50,453 bases of DNA from Saccoglossus kowalevskii (taxonomy: Eukaryota > Hemichordata > Enteropneusta > Harrimaniidae): the NCBI RefSeq assembly GCF_000003605.2, contig NW_003128862.1, positions 589,886 to 640,338 of the forward strand, read 5' to 3'. A model generated the notes under the pieces. That model saw only the letters and a program-made list of their open reading frames with translations. It was not told the origin of the DNA and did no database searches. Both the position numbers and the translations under genes were made by a program. Below, in pieces: positions 42,601-50,453 of this stretch (position 1 is the first letter of the stretch; each line of letters begins with the position of its first letter).

Positions 42601-45600
42601 AAGAATAATTATAATCTGTACTTCCTTGGGTGTATCTGTCACGTTGAGAGGCGATGAACAATTTATTGGAAGCAACTACACAAAGAATCACGCAAAACAA
42701 ACAATAGAAGCTAACATAGTAGATATATAATTAATATATGCAATTTAAATGATTACAACTATGGCTGAATGTGTTCAGCATATCCTGGTAACATTTACTT
42801 TCACGCGCATATCATTGTATGTCGAGATACGCCGATGATACACTAAACCTATGTGAAAAAAATAAATTGATACATTTCCTTCCGATTAGTCTATATTTGC
42901 GCGTACTTCGCATCTTCTCTAAAAAAATAATTAGTACTAATTCAATAAATTTGTTATGAGTATTATTCTGGGAGGAATGTCAGAACTTGCAGGCTTATAA
43001 ACTAACAACCACACAATCTCAAAGATACAAAATAAGAGCTGTTGGATATATTCCATAATTGTATCATGAGCAACACAGCATAGCAAACTCTGTCTGATGG
43101 TTAGGTATATAATGTAAGCGGTAACACTAGTTCTGTTAACATCGTCTTAAAGGCTCAGTTTGTGTGGAGAGTATAAAATGCGTGTCAAATGATGTGTTAC
43201 CATGTTCATTTATAATTCGAACAATTTAGTCCGCGTCAGTGTAATTAGTAGTATTCACGCTACACGAAACACGGGCTCAGATTTGAGATACTCTCATATG
43301 TTTACACATCGGTTATAAAACAATACTAAAGATAAGTCAGAAAGTGTAGATTGCTGAAAACAGTAAGTAACACAGCCTCTCATAGTCAGTTGACTTGTTA
43401 TCAAGAACAATATATCTTGATGTACTCGGGTTGATTATCATGTCGGGAATGCATACCGAAATAAATAGTTATGAACATAAAAGTATGTCTTCCAAATGAA
43501 CAATTAATTAAACCGTACGTGAACGCCACTATTAAACCTGCAGCAATGTTTAAGTTCACTTACAAAAAAAACACAATATGATTTCAAACTTGAATGTAAT
43601 CAAACAAAAACCATGAAAGAATAATGTTTGCCATGAAAGGTCACTCATCTATTTTTGAATTTTCAAATAATATAAAACAGACATAAGTGATAAAATAACG
43701 CCACTTTTATATGTTCATGTTTACAATCAATGACATGCTGGTTTGTAACATAATGCCGCTATTTCCTGCGTTCATTTCCATCTAAATGCATAACATACTG
43801 TGCTTTAGTCGCGGGTTTGCCAGTTGACACGTTTTTTTTTTTCAAGTTGTATCTTTATGAATGTTCTTGGTTCCTTTATAAACCCAGTAACACTTATGGG
43901 TATGACCATATATAGGCATATGATCATGATACTTATTTAAAAATATTCAGTGTCATGTTGTGTCAATCAAAATACATCTCGAGCAGACATACGCAGTGTC
44001 GACATAATTAAATAATTTCAAAACATGGATAACCACTTGAGACGTTTAACAGAAGCTACATGTAACAATTACTAGATGTATCATGTCTTTTAAATCTGTC
44101 ATGTTCGTTCAAACCTTAATCAATAATTGATAAACGTCTATTCATGTAAAAATCACGAAATGTTGTAGGAGTGGAAATTTCTCTGGGGGTTCTGCAAACC
44201 GGATTGTCAGTGACTTTTGCAAAATAATGTCTTCACAAATGCCATAAAATGCTCAAATCGTGAAATTTCCTGGCTGAGAAAATTAAACGGCTTACAATAT
44301 ATATATATGCGTATATACTGACCGTATTTATTGAACGTAAGACAAGATCACATTTCTGGAAACAAATGATATCAGCCAGGTTTTGAGCAAAAACTGTGTC
44401 ATCACACAAATTTACTTGAATACATGAATGACATAGAGGGCAATGACATTTGATAATTCCTGAAAACGTCTGATGTACAGCACAATGTAATGCAGCTGTT
44501 GCAATGTGAAAATCTCAGGAATCAGTGAAATTATCAAAAGGATTTTAACTTTTAACATAGCAAAAATACTTGAGCAAACATAGATATTGCGAAATATGTT
44601 TTAAGAAGCATTCACGCACACAAAATACATAGATTCTTTAATTATGTCACGAATAATTAATAGTGTAAAATATGTATATTTTCAATTAGTATGTTAATAT
44701 ATTGTTGCGTAAAACCATTTAGTATAATTATGTGTCACGTGCTAACATATTGTACGGTGATATAATAGCACATTTGACCACATTGGAAAAATTGAACACG
44801 TTTTGTCTTGTAAATTGTTCTTAATAAAACATACTAGTTGAGTATCATGATGCGTTTATGCATATTCTGTATTCTGGTTAAATGAAATGTTCTTTTTTCA
44901 CATTTGAACAAATAACAATGTCTTACTTAGTTGAAAAAACAACTCCGCATTTGCTTTCGTTTGATGCTGTTCATTTGTGTGCTTACAAGGACTCTGTCTC
45001 TTGGCTATGGCTAATTCTTCGAGGGCGCACGTAACTTTTATGTTGATGTGTCATTAGTTGTTACACTCGGGGGGTTGTTATTTGTGTAGCAGCTTACCGA
45101 AGACATTGTTCATTCGTACGACCTCCGACCGCCCCCGTGGAGACCATAGAATCAAACTTGTAATTGCTTACTCGTAAAAGAAAGCTTACATTTTACGAGC
45201 ACCAGGACTGTGATGCTGCGCTATTACCCGCTATTTGAGGTTCTTTACCAGGTCATCCGTGTCTAATTCGTGTGGACATTTGCATTAGTGATGTCAAAAA
45301 CGATGTCAATTTAAAAAGACATTCGCACATTGAGCATTCTTGCGGTAGGTGACACGCTGGGTGATATTAAAACTTGTATATACTGAATGCTTGTTACCGT
45401 TCGGGTGTAGCTAAAAATATGGGTGTTTTGCAAAGTACGTTTGGAGAATTGCTGCCATTTTTGGAAAGCAATGATACAATAGCAACAGTACGTGTCTGGC
45501 GTCACTGCTAAAATGTACACTTCCAATATGCGTTCTATTTCCCTTCATGACATTCACCATGTTTATTGCTTGTTTATTAATCCAATAGTTTTTCTCATCG

Positions 45601-46016
45601 TCGTAATATTTTTCAAAATAGGTAATAGTTAAGCTCTATTGAAACATAAACTATGATTTTAATGCCAACAATAAAAAATGTCCAAATAATAAATAGACAA
45701 ACTAAAAAAATAATCTAACAATTATCCAGTTGCCCAGAGCTTTGTATGTGATTTACCAAATACACTCAATGCCATGTCATTGAGAACAAAGCCTATTCTG
45801 TCGCGCGAAATCTACCCACAAAGTAAAGTGAGCATTGTATTCAACAGTCCTATACATCAGTGAAAACGGTACCCAGTCATTGTGTGTCATGTATAAAAAC
45901 ATGTACTCCATTGCCGTTCTGCTCACAAATTATGTTTTTACATTTTCATAGATGCGGATTAACGTTAGAGAAACCTGCATCAACAACGAACACCGACGGT
46001 GAATCACTAATCTGCA
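39665..46016. other. Non-coding DNA upstream of the receptor gene
   Basis: No gene is recognised here. The stretch 40900-45300 has almost no open frame above 60 codons. The part nearest exon 1 must hold the receptor's 5' UTR and possibly its promoter or an upstream non-coding exon, but the sequence alone does not fix the transcription start. TATAAAAA at 45892-45899, about 120 bp before the ATG, is the only TATA-like word close by and is weak evidence in AT-rich DNA. Confidence 0.65.
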
Positions 46017-46678
46017 ATGGCATTGTCTTCCTCGTACGTCGCAAGTTTGAATTTCACTCTTTATTCCACACTCGCACCATCGATAGAATACGATTACGAG
46101 TACAACTGGAACGAAACATGTCAAGATTTCCAGCAGCCGATCATAGAGACGTTTATATGGACTTTACTTTTTGGCGCGATGATTGTAACCGCTGTGGTGG
46201 GAAACTGCATTGTTATGTGGATCGTCCTCGCCCATCGCCGTATGAGAACAGTAACCAACTATTTCATCGTTAACTTAGCTCTCGCCGATGCCCTAAACGC
46301 GATTTTCAATATCTCCTTCACTTTCACGTACGTCCTTCGAAACGATTGGTATTTTGGAAATGCTTATTGCAAGATCGTGCGATTTATCTCACCATTGACA
46401 GTAGCTTCAAGTATTTTCACTCTAATGGCTATAAGTATAGACAGGTATATCGCGATAGTTCACCCCATGAGACCGAGGATGTCTAAGGTCCTCGCTAAAA
46501 CGATTATCGCTGTCGTGTGGATTGTGTCAGCCGTAATCGCCCTCCCTTGGCTTATATTTACCAATATCGACTTTGGTGCATGTCCTCCTCCTGCGATAAC
46601 GGACACACCCATCTACGTACGAAGAGTCTGTGCCACAATATGGCCCGACCAGGAAAATTACGGAGATTGGTACTTCTG
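46017..46678 (+). CDS. TACR-like: Tachykinin-receptor-like class A GPCR, exon 1 (N-terminus to start of TM5)
   Basis: This exon encodes residues 1-220 plus two bases of codon 221 of a seven-transmembrane neuropeptide receptor expected at the plasma membrane and coupled to G proteins. The ATG has G at -3 and G at +4, and an in-frame TAA lies at 46008-46010, so the start is well supported. The extracellular N-terminus (1-42) carries two N-glycosylation sequons, N12 (NFT) and N32 (NET). TM1 is about 43-70 with the GN motif at 62-63. TM2 is about 81-98 with NLALAD ending at D91 (position 2.50). ECL1 has DWYFG at 110-114. C118 (3.25) can pair with C205 in ECL2. The TM3 end reads DRYIAIVHP from D142, and W168 and P177 lie in TM4. 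The DRYxAIxHPxxPR stretch and the CxxxWP motif after C205 point to tachykinin receptors. The exon ends at a strong donor, TG|GTAAGT, in phase 2. The family is a confident call; the peptide ligand is inferred. Exon GC content is visibly higher than its surroundings. Confidence 0.95.
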
Positions 46679-48113
46679 GTAAGTCTTCTTATAATGTGTT
46701 ATTATGAGTTATAAAATGCAGGTCGGAATACTGTTGATAGATTAGCATTATTTTGAAAAGACAGTGATTTAAATATACTTGTTGATGAACTTTTTTTTCC
46801 ACTGAGACTACAAAATGCCTGTTTGTGCATCCGTACAATTCAAAGTCAAATCACCTGAATATTATCTGTGCATTTTTTTATTATTCTTGAATACATTTTA
46901 TTATTTCCGTCCACAGGTGATTTTTAGTTCACATTCAAATGCGCGGTTCGAATTTCTGCCAAAAAATCAATTTGAATTTATTCTTGAATTTATCTTTTAC
47001 ATCACAAATACTTACTCTTATTTATATTTGGAGATAGATAAATTGTAAAACACAACTGTAATTTGAATTACTGAAAGATATTCCCTTATTATTTGTGCAT
47101 AGGTCTAATATAAAACACAATTCGTGATATAACAGTGATACGAAATATATAAACGTATAGTCCGTGCTAGCAATTACCTACACGGTAATAAGTTTGTTCC
47201 CGCTTGATAAAATTGTATTTCACACAAAATGTATAATTTTTGGTTAACTGCACTGAGGTTACTGAAAAATGTTTTCGAGTTATTTCTCTCTGTACATGAT
47301 ACTGTAAGTTATGCAAGGAGTCACAGCTGTAATGTAAAATATAATTATAAAACGGCGAAATGTTTCATTTAAAGCGATCATAAAATGTGTCTGTATATGC
47401 TAGACGAGGCGATTATATCATACGTATGACACTAAAACAATGTGTTTTATTCACAACACTTTGCACTATTATTGGAGACATGAGCCCGTCTTTTTAATCA
47501 CCCTTAAACCGACTTATCGACACTGTTGAGTAAGTATAAAAAAGCTTCTTGAAGCATCTATTTCTATTTACATAATTTAGTATTAATCTAAATAGTTTTG
47601 CTAGGGTAGTCTTAAAAGTACAATCGCACTAATCGTTCCCAATACCTTTAAGCTAATGAGTTGACTATATTCAGAGAGTTGGATATTATTGTAAGCTTCC
47701 ACAGTTAGTTAAACGTTTTCATTAAAAGTATAGTCAAATAAAAGACTAGTCAAATTGACAGAGTGTAAATGCAAAAGTACATGTTCTATGATTGTATGCT
47801 CTAAATTAAGAATATACAATACTATACTACTTTGATCGTTTAGTATTGCCAGTGTATATATCAATTAATATTAGATGATTACCTGTGAAACGTATGCTAA
47901 TTGAAATTGCGTGTATTGTCCAGATTATTAATTGCCCCCGATTCAAACACGTGATATTATTGGGTTCATGGCACAGTGGGCAGACGCTAATGTTACGTGA
48001 GAGTTCAATATGCGATTGTAATATTCGCTATGTTCCATGTACCCCAATGCCTATATGTTGTATTGTATTACACACTCGCATATTGAACACAGTTTTCTTT
48101 TGTACATATGTAG
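46679..48113 (+). other. Intron 1 of the tachykinin-receptor-like gene
   Basis: This 1,435-bp phase-2 GT-AG intron interrupts codon 221 (Trp) just before TM5. Unspliced, exon 1 would read Trp then a TAA stop, which supports the junction. The interior is AT-rich. Its open frames, such as 46815-47048 on the + strand, are short and resemble nothing known. I saw no transposon end or RNA gene in it. Confidence 0.9.
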
Positions 48114-48264
48114 GTACAGCTTCAGTTTCATGGTGGTCACATACATCCTACCATTGATTGCTCAAGGCGTGTCTTATAGTATCGTTGGCATTAAACTATG
48201 GGGCAGTCATGCACCTGGGGAGATATCAAACAGACACAGAGAGCAGTTAAAGGCAAAAAGAAAG
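48114..48264 (+). CDS. TACR-like: Tachykinin-receptor-like class A GPCR, exon 2 (TM5 and ICL3)
   Basis: This 151-bp exon is preceded by an AG acceptor (TATGTAG|G) and followed by a GTATGT donor. Its first base completes W221; residues 222-271 follow in the same frame. TM5 is about 224-248 and contains the conserved proline P234 in YILPL. Next comes SYSIVGIKLWG, very close to the tachykinin-receptor stretch around VGITLW. The third intracellular loop includes PGEISNRH and ends EQLKAKRK at 264-271, matching the family's PGDxxxRYxEQxxAKRK. The exon ends in phase 0 exactly after AKRK, where vertebrate neurokinin receptors, as I recall them, also have an intron. The next exon should open with a VVKMM-like sequence and TM6; I found none before 50453, so the gene continues to the right. 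Splicing is inferred from signals and protein continuity, not transcripts. Confidence 0.93.
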
Positions 48265-49426
48265 GTATGTATATTGTAGAAATAACATAACAAATCGAGA
48301 ATCGTAGTTATAATTCCCTGACACAAATGAATACACGTGATAGAACGATATATAGAATAACAATATAAATGTTATCAACCACCATCATTGCTTTCGCCCT
48401 AAACAATACCGTGTATCATTTTTTGAACTAGCTAATGATCACACGAAAATCTCATTACTACCTTTAATATTTTCATTTAGCTAAAAAGTATTGAATTAGT
48501 GATATAGAAAGAAACGTTAACATACACCTATGGGATGACTATCGGTGGTCTTTAGCAATACTATTCGCTGTTTGAAATTATTTGTTCTTCTGTAACATCA
48601 GAGATGTATAAATATACCGGCATGTCTAAAACACTATCTATGTATGAAACAAAGTCACATTTGTAATATGAGATTTCATCCTTCTATAAGAGGATTAAAC
48701 ATACGGGATTATAGATTTGCGTTGACACAGCCGATGACAAATCGTTTCAGTGTTTGTTTACAATGCTTGAAAACAATCACGACATGCTAGTTCACATGAT
48801 ACACACCGACACCCTAAATTTCTGTTTAATTTTTGACTTAAATATATTTTCCTTTTGTATTTATTTGTCCGTATTGTTAAATATGCTTGTTTGCACTGTA
48901 TACTGTTAAATTGAATATAACACGAACGTAAAGCACGGTAGTAGCTGCTTTTTACACTGCATTAAAATCAATGGACTCGACGTTGAGAAACCGCTACAGG
49001 AGATTTAGATGCTATTCACGACTATTTCGCGAATTTCTCAATTATGCTATATTACATTGATTGTTTACTCAAATGTTTAAACTCGATCATAATCCGCCCG
49101 AAATCGAAATTGTAATATTACTGTATATGATGAATTCTGAATTATTGGCGGAAAATAAATTGCAGAATTTACCATAACTGTCGAAGGATATGCAATTGCG
49201 TGCGAAAAACACAATCAACAATATATCATTATGAAATACGAAAACATACACAACGTCGTAAAAGAGTCAGTTTCTCGCGTGTTGCAAAATTCAAGTGATC
49301 AATTATATTTTCATGGCGTCTGCTATTGCTTTCGAAACGTTTTCCATAACTATTTTATTTTAAAGCGTGAGTAACTGAACTTTTGTTCTCGCTTCACCGA
49401 GCTTTCGTTTACCATCACGTCATCGA

Positions 49427-49760
49427 GATATTATCAGACCAGCACATCCGTTGAACATTAGAAACATTACATGTATGTGATGCATATGTGATATTATGAG
49501 ATCAGTACATCCGTTGAACATTAGAAACATTACATGTAGGTGATGCATATGTGATATTATGAGATCAGTACATCCGCTTAAAATTAAAAACATTATATGT
49601 ATGTGATGTATACGTGATATTATCAGACCAGTACATCCGTTGGACATTAGAAACATTACATGTATGTGATGTATACGTGATAATATCACATCAGTGAATT
49701 CGTTGAACATTGGAAACATGACAAGCGTATGTGGCAGACACGTGATAATATCATTGAATT
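49427..49760. repeat. 63-bp minisatellite, about five units
   Basis: The start of the shared unit (GATATTAT or GATAATAT) recurs at 49427, 49490, 49553, 49616 and 49679, exactly 63 bp apart, and again at 49744 after a 65-bp unit. Each unit holds versions of CAGTACATCCGTTGAACATT, then GAAACATTACATGTATGTGA and TGTATACGTGATATTAT. Unit 3 and the last unit are the most diverged; the array fades after about 49760. Because 63 is a multiple of three, an open frame in one unit stays open through the array. This gives a minus-strand frame at 49420-49719 with a 21-residue repeat (FNGCTDLIISHMHH-type). I regard that frame as a by-product of the period, not a gene. Confidence 0.9.
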
Positions 49761-50069
49761 CATTCAGATTAGATCAATGCATTATATAATATTGTTACTG
49801 TAAAGGATTCGCACCACAAATAGGCATTCCAAATGGATATATGTTGAAGTGTGTAACATATTAACTAATTCATTGCTATGAACATTTGAAGACTGTGAGC
49901 GACACACCGTGTTAATTTCAATTGCCGCAAGTTAATACTGGAATTCAGGAACGCAATTACAATAAATGCACCATACATTCCATAATCCCAGACAAATCCT
50001 AGCGAAAATGCCGTTACCCTTTAGTAAAAAAAATCAAATTGAATTTGGTAAGACGGGATATTATCATTT

Positions 50070-50453
50070 TATATGTTTTCTTTATTCCGCACTATATGGC
50101 CACCGGCCTAAAGTACTGTTACATTTCAAAACTTAAATTACACACAATCGCTTTAAAATTACAAGATACATATACTTCAAATCATACTTCCATTTCAGTT
50201 TCACTGTAATGAAAACTCTTAAACAAATATTTACCCAAACTTAGTAAAATATACGAGTTAGTACTCTGTAGCAATGCAATGAATTTCATCTTGGTTGGTG
50301 GTGAAAAATAATATTTTGGTAAGAATTTTTGTCTAAGTGCTTCATATTTTGGACAAACCATAGTAAAATGATATTCGTCCTCTGTGACCCTGCAACCAAA
50401 TGGACATAATCTTTGGTCACGTGGAATACCCAATGTTCTACCATTTTCATTTT
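50070..50453 (-). mobile_element. 3' end of a non-LTR (LINE) retrotransposon, C-terminal part of the reverse-transcriptase ORF
   Basis: The minus-strand frame is open from the window edge to a stop at 50182-50184 (about 89 residues; its true start lies outside). It reads NGRTLGIPRDQRLCPFGC, then EDEYHF, then CPKYEALRQKFLP, and ends with a basic aromatic tail around LGKYLFKSF. This Cys/His module with RDQRLCP and EDEYHF is common at the C-terminus of ORF2 proteins of invertebrate and fish LINEs, after the reverse-transcriptase domain. The first cysteine pair is spaced CxxxC; many relatives have CxxC. About 95 bases downstream, an AATAAA (complement of 50081-50086) follows GGCCATATAG, as expected of a LINE 3' UTR. 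The left boundary near 50070 is a guess. The clade cannot be fixed because the catalytic domain is outside the window. It lies antisense within intron 2 of the receptor gene. Confidence 0.85.

Larger units (their letters stand above)
48265..50453 (+). other. Start of intron 2 of the tachykinin-receptor-like gene (runs off the window)
   Basis: The intron opens with GTATGT after the AKRK codons. No exon for TM6 (expected FxxCWLP) or TM7 (NPxxY) is visible before the window ends, so the intron is at least 2.19 kb. About 48300-49400 is featureless AT-rich DNA; then come the 63-bp minisatellite and the antisense retrotransposon fragment. If the gene were truncated rather than continuing, the last coding base would be 48264. 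Continuation is much the likelier reading because the donor is intact. Confidence 0.8.

Noticed and set aside
45892-45899. TATA box of the receptor gene
   Set aside because: TATAAAAA is frequent in this AT-rich DNA and no initiator or transcript evidence fixes a start about 30 bp downstream.
45860-46273. 137-codon + strand frame overlapping receptor exon 1
   Set aside because: It lacks an ATG at its start and overlaps the GPCR exon in another frame; the GPCR reading has full family motifs.
1-50453. tRNA, rRNA, CRISPR arrays or prokaryotic operons
   Set aside because: No GGTTCGANTCC-type B box with a matching cloverleaf, no rRNA-like conserved blocks, no regularly spaced short repeats with unique spacers, and coding density far too low for a prokaryote.

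Overview
The window looks like nuclear DNA from an animal, most likely an invertebrate bilaterian. It is about two-thirds A+T by eye, coding DNA is very sparse, and there are GT-AG introns. There are also transposon remnants, microsatellites and a minisatellite. CpG does not look strongly depleted, which argues weakly against a vertebrate. The species cannot be named from the sequence.

The one clear gene lies at the right end on the + strand. Exon 1 (46017-46678) and exon 2 (48114-48264) encode the N-terminus and TM1 to TM5 of a rhodopsin-class (class A) peptide GPCR that most resembles tachykinin (neurokinin) receptors. The first intron is 1,435 bp. The second opens at 48265 and runs past the window edge, so TM6, TM7 and the C-tail are missing. 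That second intron holds a 63-bp minisatellite (49427-49760) and, on the opposite strand, the 3' end of a non-LTR retrotransposon (about 50070-50453).

The 46 kb to the left (1-46016) shows no gene I can support. Its open frames are short (at most 127 codons), of the length expected by chance at this composition, and match no family I know. It does contain structure: a 1.34-kb diverged tandem duplication (12009-14577); a 217-bp MITE-like element with 35-bp terminal inverted repeats (11218-11434) and a related solitary end (1583-1603); a 42-bp-arm hairpin with a distant third copy of its core that may bound a foldback-type transposon (38821-39664); simple repeats; a local GC-rich patch with poly-C and a hairpin (24220-24420); and several cores resembling CTCF sites.

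I found no tRNA, rRNA, CRISPR, viral or prokaryote-type gene cluster, and no convincing undescribed system. The items most worth checking are the hairpin-bounded element, the tandem duplication and the receptor's gene structure.
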